A stretch of 64,000 bases of DNA from Polyangium sp. y55x31 (lineage in GTDB: Bacteria > Myxococcota_A > Polyangia > Polyangiales > Polyangiaceae), in NCBI RefSeq assembly GCF_029946505.1, contig NZ_JARZHG010000008.1, positions 288,958 through 352,957 of the forward strand. The letters run 5' to 3'. The stretch's first letter is position 1. Each line of letters opens with the position of its first letter. The position numbers were made by a program, and so were the translations under genes. The notes beneath the pieces were generated by a model. That model was not told where the DNA came from. It saw only the letters and a program-made list of their open reading frames with translations, and ran no database searches. Of the stretch, positions 55,739 to 63,772 are shown piece by piece.

Positions 55739-56455
55739 TCACGTACCCGTCTTGCGCAGTGGTACCTCCGTCGCGTCGAGCTCCCCTTCCGAAACGACCT
55801 CGGCCACCTCGCGCCGGATCGTCGTGCTCACCGGCGCCTCCGTCGACTCGATCGCCCGCTTGACGACGATTTCCTCCGTCACCACGGGCCGCTTCTGGAT
55901 GTCGACCACCTCCTCGCGGATCGGCACGACGATCGATTCTTCCTGGAATAACTTCCCCTCGGCGGCCTCGCTGCGCGCGCCTCGCGCAGCGGCGGGCACG
56001 CGCTCGACCGTCACGACCTCCCGCGTCACGGGCACCGTGATCTGCCGCTCCTCCGTCACCACGTCCTTGTGAATGCGCACCTCGCCCACCTGCTCGGTGT
56101 GCGTGGTCGCCTCGACCCTCTCCTCGTGCAGGGACAAACGGGCCGCCTCCTGCGCTTGCCGCTCGGCTTCTTCCAGCCGCAGCGCGGCCTGCAGCGGCTC
56201 CTGGTGCCCATGGCCGAGCGACTCCAGCAGACCGCCCTCGATGCCGAGCTCCTCCCTGCGCTTCGAGAGCACGAGCGACCCTTCGCGCACGTCCTCGATG
56301 GCGTCGCAGGAAATCGTGTAATCTTTCGGGAAAAAGAACCCCTTCTCCACCACGAATTTGTCCTCGTGGACCGCCACCACCTTGCCGAGCTTGTGCCCGT
56401 CCACGGTGCGGACCTCCATGCCTTCCCGGACCTGATCGACGAACGGGTTCGCCAT
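55739..56455 (-). CDS. PRC-barrel / DUF2382 (YsnF/AvaK-like) stress protein
   Basis: The start ATG 56455 has GGAGGAG upstream and gives 238 residues. The N-terminal part (1-70) is a PRC-barrel-like strand set (GMEVRTVDGHKLGKVVAVHEDKFVVEKGFFFPKDYTI), and the C-terminal part (about 95-225) has the DUF2382 pattern EERQITVPVTREVVTVERVP and VVPIREEVVDIQKRP. YsnF/AvaK-like proteins respond to general stress or occur near akinete/spore functions. A full sigma-54 promoter lies upstream (56539-56554). It converges with the sulfatase-like gene with 12 bases between stops. Confidence 0.86.
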   Translation of the reverse strand: MANPFVDQVREGMEVRTVDGHKLGKVVAVHEDKFVVEKGFFFPKDYTISCDAIEDVREGSLVLSKRREELGIEGGLLESLGHGHQEPLQAALRLEEAERQAQEAARLSLHEERVEATTHTEQVGEVRIHKDVVTEERQITVPVTREVVTVERVPAAARGARSEAAEGKLFQEESIVVPIREEVVDIQKRPVVTEEIVVKRAIESTEAPVSTTIRREVAEVVSEGELDATEVPLRKTGT

Positions 56456-56538
56456 GATGCGCGCTCCTCCGCAAAAGGTTGCGACCGCTCGATCGCGCGC
56501 GAAGACCGCGGTCCGCGGCGACCGTTCCCGTTGGAAAT

Positions 56539-56554
56539 TGCAATGCACGTGCCG
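56539..56554 (-). promoter_or_regulatory. Sigma-54 promoter for the PRC-barrel/DUF2382 gene
   Basis: On the minus strand the 16 bases CGGCACGTGCATTGCA match the consensus tGGCACg-N4-TTGCa. The essential GG and GC are exactly 10 bases apart (GG 56553-56552, GC 56541-56540). Transcription would start near 56528, giving a leader of about 73 bases before the ATG at 56455 with its Shine-Dalgarno. An FHA-GAF activator gene lies 3.5 kb away (51093). Confidence 0.75.
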
Positions 56555-56737
56555 CATTCGACATGGATGAGCACGCATGGCGGCGGGGGCGCTCACGTCG
56601 GCGAGGCGAGCGCGCGTGCGGGCACGGGCGCCGCGCTCGCGGCCCTTGGCGCCGCGGCCCTCCGGTGATAAGGGCCCGCCCTGCTTCGGAGGCACCCGGC
56701 CGCGGGCCGCCCCGACGCGCCGGAGGTGGTCTCACAC

Positions 56738-58702
56738 ATGATCGTTGGCGTGATCGGCTCGGGATCGATCGGCCCGGATCTGGCGTACGGCTTCGTATCT
56801 GCCATCGCCAGGGAAGGTGGCCGCGTCTATTTGCACGACATCAAGCAAGAGGCGCTCGACGCGGGCATGGCTCGCATCGCGACCTACGTGACGAAGGCCC
56901 TCGCCCGCGGAAAGCTCTCCGAGAGCGCCGCGCGCGCCGTGAAAGAGGCCCTCGTCCCCACCCTCTCCCTCTCGGACCTCGCCGCGTGTGATTACGTGCT
57001 CGAGGCCGCCACCGAGGACTTGCCCATCAAGCGCAAGATCATCGCCGCGCTCGAAGCCACGGTCCGGCCCGACTGCCTGATCGGCTTCGCCACGAGCGGC
57101 ATCCCGCGCGCCGAGATCGCGAAGGACGCGAAGCACCCCGAGCGCTGCTTCGTGAACCACCCGTTTTATCCCGCGTGGCGCGCTCTCCCGGTCGAGGTCG
57201 TCCTCTCGGGCGACGACGCGCTCGGCGAGCGCATGATCCGCACGCTGGAGAAGCTCGGCAAGGTCCCCATCATCACGGCCGACGTCGCGTGTTTCGCGGC
57301 CGACGACATTTTCTGCAATTACGTCTCCGAGGCCGCGCGCATCGTGGCCGAGGGCGTGGCCACGCCGGCGCAGGTCGACGCGATCGTGAACGACGCGATC
57401 GGCGGCGGCGGCCCGCTCAACGTGATGGACTTGACCCGGGGCAACCTGCTCACGGTCCATTGCCAGGAGCTCATGCGCGACGCGCCCACGGGCAGCCCCT
57501 GGTTCGAGCCGCCGGCCATTCTGCGCGAAGTGGGCAATCGCCCCTGGCACGACCCGAAGAACCGCGGCGACGGCCGGTACGACGAGGCGCTCGGCAAGAA
57601 GGTCCTCGATCGGATCCTCGCCGTGCTCTTCGCCCGCACCTATTTCGTCGCCGACGAGAAGATCTGCGCCCCGTCGGACCTCGACTGGCTCACGCGCATG
57701 TCGCTCGGCTTCCGCAAGGGCCTGCTCTCGCTCGCCGAGGAGTACGGCATCGACCGCGTGCACGCCGTGTGCGCCGCGTACGCGGCCGAGCACCCCGGAT
57801 TCCACGTCCCGAAGAGCATTGCCGAGAAAAACCTGCCGCAATTCCGCAAGAACGTCGTGGTCACGCGGGACGGCGACCTCGCGATCGTCGCGGTGCGCAG
57901 GCCCGAGGTGCGCAATGCGTTGAACCGCGAGACGCTCACCGAGATCCAGGCGTCGATGAAGGAGCTTTCCGGCGACGACGCGGTCAAGGGCGTGATTTTC
58001 ACGAGCCAGGACGGCGCGCTCGCGGGCGCCGACATCGGCGAGCTCGCCTCGCTGAAGACGCCGGCCGATTGCGAGGGCATCTGCCATTTCGGCCACGCGG
58101 TGCTCGACACCATCGCCTCGATGAAGAAGCCCGTCGTCGCGGCCTTGAACGGCCCCGTCCTCGGCGGCGGCGCCGAGATCTCGATGGCTTGCCACGGCCG
58201 CGTCGTCGGCCCGGAGCTCGTGCTCGGCCAGCCCGAGGTGAACCTCGGCATCATCCCCGGTTATGGCGGCACGCAACGATTGCCGCGGCTCATCGGCTTC
58301 GAGCGCGCGGTAGACCTCCTCCGCACGGGCCGCTCGGCCTCCGCGAAGGAAGCCCACGCCTGGGGCTGGGCGACGGTCGCGCCCGCGAAAGATTTCCTCG
58401 GCGAGGCCAAGGCCCTCGTGAAGAAGCACCTCGCCGGTGAAATCAAGCTCGCGCCCGTCGATCCGGCCCCGATCGCGGTCCCGGACAAACTCCCCGCCAC
58501 GGACCTCGGCCATCACTCGCGTGCCATCGACGCGATCCTGGTCTCCGTCGTCCGCCGAGGCAATACATTGCCGCTGGCCGAGGGCCTCGCGCTCGAAGCG
58601 AAGGGCTTCGGACAATGCAAGGAGACGGTCGACCTCGACATCGGCATGAAGAACTTCATCCAGAACGGCCCGCGTGTACCGGCGGCGTTCCTCCACGAAT
58701 GA
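56738..58702 (+). CDS. 3-hydroxyacyl-CoA dehydrogenase / enoyl-CoA hydratase fusion (dehydrogenase first)
   Basis: ATG 56738 has GGAGG 11 bases upstream and gives 654 residues. The N-terminal part (1-360) is the dehydrogenase: NAD fold GVIGSGSIG (4-12), catalytic His141 in VNHPFYPAWRALPVEVV, as in the lambda-crystallin/carnitine-dehydrogenase branch. The C-terminal part (about 370-570) is the crotonase: oxyanion AGADIGE (429-435), LGGGAE with Glu480, GQPE with Glu500, and PGYGGTQRLPR. Both key glutamates are present. FadB and FadJ have the opposite order; this order is known from archaeal crotonyl-CoA hydratase/3-hydroxybutyryl-CoA dehydrogenases. With the thiolase downstream it can run beta-oxidation or the reverse. 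Confidence 0.93.
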   Translation: MIVGVIGSGSIGPDLAYGFVSAIAREGGRVYLHDIKQEALDAGMARIATYVTKALARGKLSESAARAVKEALVPTLSLSDLAACDYVLEAATEDLPIKRKIIAALEATVRPDCLIGFATSGIPRAEIAKDAKHPERCFVNHPFYPAWRALPVEVVLSGDDALGERMIRTLEKLGKVPIITADVACFAADDIFCNYVSEAARIVAEGVATPAQVDAIVNDAIGGGGPLNVMDLTRGNLLTVHCQELMRDAPTGSPWFEPPAILREVGNRPWHDPKNRGDGRYDEALGKKVLDRILAVLFARTYFVADEKICAPSDLDWLTRMSLGFRKGLLSLAEEYGIDRVHAVCAAYAAEHPGFHVPKSIAEKNLPQFRKNVVVTRDGDLAIVAVRRPEVRNALNRETLTEIQASMKELSGDDAVKGVIFTSQDGALAGADIGELASLKTPADCEGICHFGHAVLDTIASMKKPVVAALNGPVLGGGAEISMACHGRVVGPELVLGQPEVNLGIIPGYGGTQRLPRLIGFERAVDLLRTGRSASAKEAHAWGWATVAPAKDFLGEAKALVKKHLAGEIKLAPVDPAPIAVPDKLPATDLGHHSRAIDAILVSVVRRGNTLPLAEGLALEAKGFGQCKETVDLDIGMKNFIQNGPRVPAAFLHE

Positions 58703-58716
58703 GATCGGAGCGTTCG

Positions 58717-60000
58717 ATGAGCAAGGAGACCAGCATCGTCATCCTCGACGGCGGGCGTCGCACCCCGCGCGCCGACATCCTCGTGGACAACAAGGCCCCG
58801 GGCCTCTTCTCGCGTTTCTCCACGACCCAGCTCGGCGGCATGGCCATCAAGGCGACGCTCGGGCACACGAAGATCGACCCCAGCCTCATCGGCCACGTCG
58901 TGATGGGCATGGCCCAGCACAGCCACCGAGACTCGATTTACGGCGCGCAAGGCATGCGCTGGCGAGGCGGCCTCGGCAAAGACGTCCCAGCCCTCACCGT
59001 GGCGCGCATCTGCGGCAGCGGCGCCGAGGCGATCTGCGTCGGCGCGGAGATCCTCCTCGCAGGCCTGCGCAACGACGAAGAGCGTCCGTTCACGGTGGTC
59101 GGCGGCGCCGAGAGCATGCAATACCCCTTCTGCCTCTACGACTACCGCGGCAAGAAGGTCGGCGCAGCGACGCAAAAATACGGCCCCATCGAGGCGAAGG
59201 CCCTGCCCGCAGGCACGCACCTGCAGGACATGCTCCTCATGAGCCTCTACGACCCGAGCGCGAAGATGGCCATGGCGAACACAGCCGAGGAGCTCGGTCG
59301 TCGTTATGGCATCCAGCGCGAGGAGGCCGACGCCTTCGCCTACCGCTCCCACAAGAACGCAAAGGCAGCGCGCGACGCAGGCCATTTCGACGAAGAAATC
59401 GAGCCCGTCACGCTCCCCGCAGACGACGGCAGCGAGCCCACGGTCCTCAAATACGACACGCACATCCTCGAAGACCCGAGCCCGGCGAAGATGGCGCGTC
59501 TCCCGGCAGCATTCGAGCCGGGCGGCATCATCACGGCCGGCAACGCGAGCGCAGTCGTCGACGGCGCAGCATCCATGATCATCGGCAAAGAATCGGACGC
59601 CGAGCGCCACGACGCACGCCCACTCGCGCGCATCGCAGGCATGGGCGTCGCAGCCTGCGACCCGCAAATCATGGGCTGGGGCCCCGTCCCCGCCGTAAAG
59701 AAGGCACTCGCAAAGGCCGGCATCGCAGGCAAGGACGTCGACATCGTCGAGATCAACGAGGCCTTCGCGCCCCAAGCACTCGCCTGCGTCCGCGATTTCG
59801 AAAAAATGGGCATCGACCCGGAGCGCGTAAACCCGATGGGCAACGCAATCGCACTCGGCCACCCCCTCGGCGCCACCGGCGCAATCCTGACGCTCACGTG
59901 CGCATACGCGCTGCGCCGAACGAAGAAGCGTTACGGCATCGTCACGATGTGCATCGGCGGCGGGCAGGGCATCGCGCTCGTGCTCGAGTCGATGGGCTGA
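58717..60000 (+). CDS. Acetyl-CoA C-acyltransferase (thiolase)
   Basis: The 427-residue protein starts at 58717 (MSKETSIVI), 14 bases after the fusion gene. Catalytic residues are visible: Cys99 in ARICGSGAEAI, His382 in GHPLGATGA and Cys412 in MCIGGGQGIA, with NEAFAPQ (347-353). It cleaves 3-ketoacyl-CoA to acetyl-CoA or condenses two acyl-CoAs. The pair with the hydratase/dehydrogenase fusion completes the last three steps of fatty acid beta-oxidation. Sequence is closest to FadA-like degradative thiolases in motif spelling, but this cannot be separated from biosynthetic ones by motif alone. An inverted repeat pair follows (60021-60320). Confidence 0.94.
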   Translation: MSKETSIVILDGGRRTPRADILVDNKAPGLFSRFSTTQLGGMAIKATLGHTKIDPSLIGHVVMGMAQHSHRDSIYGAQGMRWRGGLGKDVPALTVARICGSGAEAICVGAEILLAGLRNDEERPFTVVGGAESMQYPFCLYDYRGKKVGAATQKYGPIEAKALPAGTHLQDMLLMSLYDPSAKMAMANTAEELGRRYGIQREEADAFAYRSHKNAKAARDAGHFDEEIEPVTLPADDGSEPTVLKYDTHILEDPSPAKMARLPAAFEPGGIITAGNASAVVDGAASMIIGKESDAERHDARPLARIAGMGVAACDPQIMGWGPVPAVKKALAKAGIAGKDVDIVEINEAFAPQALACVRDFEKMGIDPERVNPMGNAIALGHPLGATGAILTLTCAYALRRTKKRYGIVTMCIGGGQGIALVLESMG

Positions 60001-60020
60001 ACGCAGCAGGCCGCCGCCTC

Positions 60021-60126
60021 GCCGGGGCTTCACCCCGGGCCCGACCAGGGGCTATCCGCCCCTGGACCCGGACCAGCGCCAGCGCTGGACCTTTTATGGA
60101 AGAACTGCGCTCCGCGCAGTTCTTCC
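60021..60126 (+). repeat. Repeat unit, left copy (70-nt arm plus hairpin)
   Basis: A 70-base GC-rich arm (60021-60090), a 7-base spacer and a 13-bp perfect hairpin, GGAAGAACTGCGC-TCC-GCGCAGTTCTTCC (60098-60126). It matches the right copy in inverse orientation, 60 of 70 arm bases identical, with the same 7-base spacer. It begins 21 bases after the thiolase stop. Confidence 0.85.
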
Positions 60127-60216
60127 AACCGGCCGGTGGAATCGCGTTGCCGATTGAGATGTCAGCGCTGCTGTCTTGGTTGGCAGGGTCGCTCGCGGTC
60201 TTGACTCGGCCTGTGC
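60127..60216. other. 90-base core between the inverted repeat copies
   Basis: No gene or structure is seen in this 90-base core. It is less GC-rich than the arms. The whole region 60001-60345 has no coding frame I can support. Confidence 0.4.
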
Positions 60217-60320
60217 GATGAACTGCGCGGAGCGCAGTTCATCGTCCCGAGTCCAGCGCTGGCGCTGGTCCGGGTGCAGGGGCGGACAGCCCCTGCCGGG
60301 GTCCGGGGCAGCGCCCCGGC
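60217..60320 (-). repeat. Repeat unit, right copy (inverted)
   Basis: Read on the minus strand: a 70-base arm (60320-60251), a 7-base spacer and the hairpin GATGAACTGCGC-TCC-GCGCAGTTCATC (60243-60217). It pairs with the left copy. The hairpin sequence differs at its ends (GATG against GGAAG) but the pairing is kept by compensating changes on both strands. Confidence 0.85.
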
Positions 60321-60345
60321 TCCACGCTCCCCAGCCGAACCCCCC

Positions 60346-61173
60346 CTACAGCTCGTCTTTCCCGCCCGTCAGCATCGCTTCCAGCCGATCTGCCTGCTCG
60401 GCGATGGCCATTGCGATTGCCACGAACCGCGCTCGATCCAGCACGCGCAGCGGGTACCGCGCCACGATCGTGTAATGCTCGGCTCGCTCGCAGAGCGCGC
60501 CCACGTCGAGTGAGCGGCTCCGGCGCAGCGCCTCCTCCGGCGTCAGACGATTCTTCGGACAAACGGGGCTCTCCAGCGTCACCCACGTCGCTTCGCCCCC
60601 GTTCTCCTCCTCGAAGCGTGGCGTGTGCGCGTGGGCGAGCAGGCCTTGTGTCCGGCCTACCGGCTTTTGCCAGGCGATCGTCACGCCAAATGCCGTCTCG
60701 CCGCGCCCGTCCAGTGAAAACATGTGCCGTGCGCACCGCGCGAGGTCGTCGAACGACGCTGGCTTGCTCCATGGATCGACGTCCACTTCGGCGTCTTCCT
60801 CTTCCTCGGTATCCTGGCCTGCGGCGACGGCTGCGAGATCCCGCACGCTTGCGAGCATCGTCTCCGCGATTGCGAAGATCGCGGGCAACACTGCGCTCGA
60901 ATCGCGCGGGTCGATCACGAGTGACACTGTCTGGCCGTCGAATCGCACTGACAGCGTACCCGTCAGGGTCGCTTCGCCGGCGGATTCGGGCAGGAGCGAG
61001 GGGCCGAGCTCGATATCGACGTCGAGCCCTTGCGGGCTCTCCTGCTCCATGTCGACGATGGCTCGCGCGATGCGCGCGTCCGGGAAAACGGCCATGGCCT
61101 CCTCCAGGCTCGCGAGTGCGTGGGCTGGGGAGAACCGAGCGTAGGGCAGCGTGAAGCAAAACGGACGGGGCAT
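60346..61173 (-). CDS. Unknown protein, shorter member of a tandem paralog pair
   Basis: The 275-residue protein is a tandem paralog of the next gene. Shared blocks are FTLP (7-10) with FPDARI (30-35), LVIDP..VLPAIF (85-100), TAFGVTIAW (160-168), ATWVTLESPVCPKNRLTPEEA (195-215) and RYPLRVLDRARF..AEQADRLE (239-265). The equivalent of the partner's long acidic tract is short here (DTEEEEDAEVDVD, 121-133). I do not recognise a family; no membrane segment or signal is seen, so it is probably cytoplasmic. It follows its partner by 9 bases on the same strand, so both are probably made together. Confidence 0.7.
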   Translation of the reverse strand: MPRPFCFTLPYARFSPAHALASLEEAMAVFPDARIARAIVDMEQESPQGLDVDIELGPSLLPESAGEATLTGTLSVRFDGQTVSLVIDPRDSSAVLPAIFAIAETMLASVRDLAAVAAGQDTEEEEDAEVDVDPWSKPASFDDLARCARHMFSLDGRGETAFGVTIAWQKPVGRTQGLLAHAHTPRFEEENGGEATWVTLESPVCPKNRLTPEEALRRSRSLDVGALCERAEHYTIVARYPLRVLDRARFVAIAMAIAEQADRLEAMLTGGKDEL

Positions 61174-61182
61174 GGTTTTCTC

Positions 61183-62151
61183 TCAGGAACGGGCGAGCTT
61201 GCCTTCTTCGATGGCCAGACCGAGGATGTCCGCCTGCTCGGCGAGCGCGAGCGTGATCTCCAGAAAGAGCGACGCGTCGAGCGCGCGCACGGGATAACTC
61301 GTCGTGAGGAGGTAGGTCTCGCCGTCGAGTGAGAGCTGGAAATCGGTCGCCGTGTTGATTCCGACCGCCTCGGCTGGTGAAAGCGCGGAGAGCGGACAAA
61401 CCTCGCATTCGAGCGCGACCCACGACGCGCCTGCGCCCTCGCCCACGGCGAATGCGGGCTCGAAGGCGCGCACGCGGACGCCCTTCTTGCGCGGCGGCTC
61501 CTCCCAGGTGACCGTGAGCGAAAACGATGTCTCGTCCCCCTCCAAGGCCCCGAACGTACGCGCGGCGACGACGCGGAGCGCTTCGAAGGCTTCTCCGACC
61601 TCGTCCTCGGTTTCCTCTTCGTCGGCCTCGTCCTCGTCGGCTTCGTCCTCGTCCTCGTCGAGCTCGTCTTCCTCTTCTTCCTCTTCCTCTTCCTCTTCCT
61701 CTTCCTCTTCGAGCTCCTCGTCCTCGTCGAATTCCTCGTCCTCGTCTTCCGCGTCTTCGTCGTCCTCGCTTTCGTCCTCGTCGATCACCTCGAGCCGACG
61801 GAGGACATCCTCGACGATCTTGACGAGCACGGGCATCACGTAGGCGTTTCGCTCGAGATCCACGGCGAGCGTCGTCTCTTCGCCTTCTGCGGAGAGTGTG
61901 ATCTCGGCGCTGGGAGTGTCCTCGTCTTCCGGCAATTCGGGATCTTCGGGCGCGCGGTGGTGCTCGACGAGTGCGCGCGGCAGCGTGATCTCGATGCCGC
62001 AGAGGGGTTCGTCGGGATCGTCGGCGGCGTCGAGCTCGACGAACGTGACGCGGGCGCCGGGGAACGCGGCGAGCGACTGCTCCAGCGTGAGGAGGAATCG
62101 CGGCAGCTCCAGGCCTTCGAAGGGCAGGGTGAAGGTCGACCAGTTCGACAT
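61183..62151 (-). CDS. Unknown protein with a 60-residue Asp/Glu tract, longer member of the pair
   Basis: The start ATG 62151 (MSNWSTFTLP) matches the paralog's N-terminus; an upstream start would add MYPPRPL. The 322-residue protein has the shared blocks at 7-40, 94-120, 208-218, 243-262 and 285-312. Between residues 124 and 186 it has a nearly pure Asp/Glu stretch with a 14-Glu run, encoded by a CTC/TTC-rich tract at 61594-61782. The tract may bind basic proteins or be a linker. No family recognised. It is first of the pair, with the hydrolase gene 36 bases upstream on the same strand. Confidence 0.7.
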   Translation of the reverse strand: MSNWSTFTLPFEGLELPRFLLTLEQSLAAFPGARVTFVELDAADDPDEPLCGIEITLPRALVEHHRAPEDPELPEDEDTPSAEITLSAEGEETTLAVDLERNAYVMPVLVKIVEDVLRRLEVIDEDESEDDEDAEDEDEEFDEDEELEEEEEEEEEEEEEEDELDEDEDEADEDEADEEETEDEVGEAFEALRVVAARTFGALEGDETSFSLTVTWEEPPRKKGVRVRAFEPAFAVGEGAGASWVALECEVCPLSALSPAEAVGINTATDFQLSLDGETYLLTTSYPVRALDASLFLEITLALAEQADILGLAIEEGKLARS

Positions 62152-62187
62152 GAGCGGGCGCGGAGGATACACCTTCGCGGCCCGACG

Positions 62188-63606
62188 TCACGCGCGAACG
62201 GCCCGCGCCGCGCGGCGAAGTGCGCCTGCGATGGTGAGGCGCGCATCCGAATCCCGAACCAGGTGGAGGAGCAAACCGACCTGGCCCCCGGGCCGCAATG
62301 TTATGTTCCCCTCGGGAACGTGCCACGCTCGCAAGAGCTCGCGCCCGAGCGTGGCCGGGAGAAACGGGTCCGAAAGCCCGAGCACGGCGTGAATGCGCTC
62401 CGGTGGAATGCCGGGTTCGCTCGGGGGATCGAAGACATCTCGCAAGCAAGCGAGGGCCTCGCGGGTCCAGCCTGCGTCCAGGATCGCCCGCGACAGACCC
62501 ATTCGCTCGGCGAGCGGCGTGTCGAGGATCACCTCGTCGAGCCTATGGGCCGCGCCGGCGAGGAAGACCGCGTCCGGACGCATCCCCCGCGGAAAACTCC
62601 GCGCGCGCCCGCAGACCGCTTGCGCCACGAGCGCCCCGATGCTCGTGCCCCCGATGCCCACCACGGACGAACCGAGCTCACGCGCCCACGCAATGAGCAC
62701 CGCCATCTCTTGCGCGCCGGCCGCGCAGAGACGAAAAAGCCCCTCCGGCCCCGCCGAGAGAATCGCCTCGCCGCTCGCCTTTCCAGCGGGCGCGCGCCTC
62801 CCGTGCCCCGGCGGCGCGAGCAGGATCACGCGGTGCCCGCGCCTGGCGAGCCCTCGCCCCATCGCTTCCTCCTCGGGCCAATACACGACGTCGTCGCAGG
62901 TCGTGAAGAGGCCGCCGGCGTAAATGAACGTCGCCGCGACCTCCTCGCGCCGCTCGGGCTCGAAGACCCGCGCATGGACGACGTCGCCCAAACGCGAGGG
63001 CGAACGAAATCGAATGAGGTATTCCGGGCCGACGGGCCCCGGGAGCGCGCGGGAGCGCTCGATCGGGGGCAGCTCCGCGGGCAACCCATAAAGCAGCTCC
63101 GGACGTGCGATCTCCCGCGCCCACCGCGCCGCGACCTCGCCGGGCGAGGGGACGTGGAATGCGATCGGATCAAAAGGGACCTCGGCCGCGAAAAACCCGA
63201 GCGTCCGCTGGGGGACGAGGCAACGCCGCGTGCGCACGCGCCGCTCCATTTCCAGCCGGATGAGCTCTTCACGATCGGGCGGCGGCCACGGCTCGCCCCA
63301 GAATGCGCGCTCCCAGCGGCGCGTGATGTCGTCGCGCGCCACGCGTGTCCGCGCGAAGTGCGTGAGCCCGCGGGCGAGGCGATGCCGCATCTTCGTCGAC
63401 ACTTCGCTTTTCACGCCGAGGCGCGCGATCAATTCGTCCGCGTCGGACGAGCCGAGGGCCGAGGCCATGGCGCCGAGGCGTAGCAGGCGCAGCTCGAACG
63501 GCATACGTTCGAGCTTGAATCGTTCGTACGTGGGCGTATCGAGCAGGGCCCCGAGCGGGGAGCTGATCAGCCGGTGCACGGTCGGAGTTGGGAGCCGCGC
63601 TCGCAT
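62188..63606 (-). CDS. Alpha/beta hydrolase
   Basis: ATG 63606 (MRARLPTPTV) gives 472 residues. After a 150-residue helical N-terminal region comes the hydrolase fold: strand and oxyanion region VAATFIYAGGLFTT, LLAPPGHGRRAP, and a nucleophile elbow VGIGGTSIGAL with Ser in GTSIG. The C-terminal part has LGLSDPFLP for the acid and HVPEGNITLRPGGQVGLLLHLVRD near the end with a possible catalytic His. A distant link to the DUF2048 (ABHD18-type) group is possible, from the pattern AFWGEPWPPPDREELIRLEMERRV, but I cannot verify it. Substrate is unknown. It ends 36 bases before the acidic paralog pair, so it may be in one operon. Confidence 0.75.
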   Translation of the reverse strand: MRARLPTPTVHRLISSPLGALLDTPTYERFKLERMPFELRLLRLGAMASALGSSDADELIARLGVKSEVSTKMRHRLARGLTHFARTRVARDDITRRWERAFWGEPWPPPDREELIRLEMERRVRTRRCLVPQRTLGFFAAEVPFDPIAFHVPSPGEVAARWAREIARPELLYGLPAELPPIERSRALPGPVGPEYLIRFRSPSRLGDVVHARVFEPERREEVAATFIYAGGLFTTCDDVVYWPEEEAMGRGLARRGHRVILLAPPGHGRRAPAGKASGEAILSAGPEGLFRLCAAGAQEMAVLIAWARELGSSVVGIGGTSIGALVAQAVCGRARSFPRGMRPDAVFLAGAAHRLDEVILDTPLAERMGLSRAILDAGWTREALACLRDVFDPPSEPGIPPERIHAVLGLSDPFLPATLGRELLRAWHVPEGNITLRPGGQVGLLLHLVRDSDARLTIAGALRRAARAVRA

Positions 63607-63772
63607 GAGACAGGTCTCGCCGCCATGCACGCGGCTTGCCGACGCGTGCTCCCGGGAGAGCGCTCCCACGCCGGAAAAATGTGCCGGCGGCAAACCGATA
63701 CCGCCTGCGGGGCACGCAATCGTCCTTTTTCTCGGTGGAGACGCGCGCCGCGTCCGACGTAGAATCGGCGCC

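Noticed and set aside
61352..61843. A Ser-rich plus-strand frame opposite the acidic tract
   Set aside because: It is the reverse-strand reading of GAG/GAA repeats and has no start signal or domain.
63626..63641. Minus-strand GG-N10-GC sequence before the hydrolase gene
   Set aside because: The spacing is right but the flanking bases are poor, and the predicted start leaves only about 9 bases before the ATG.
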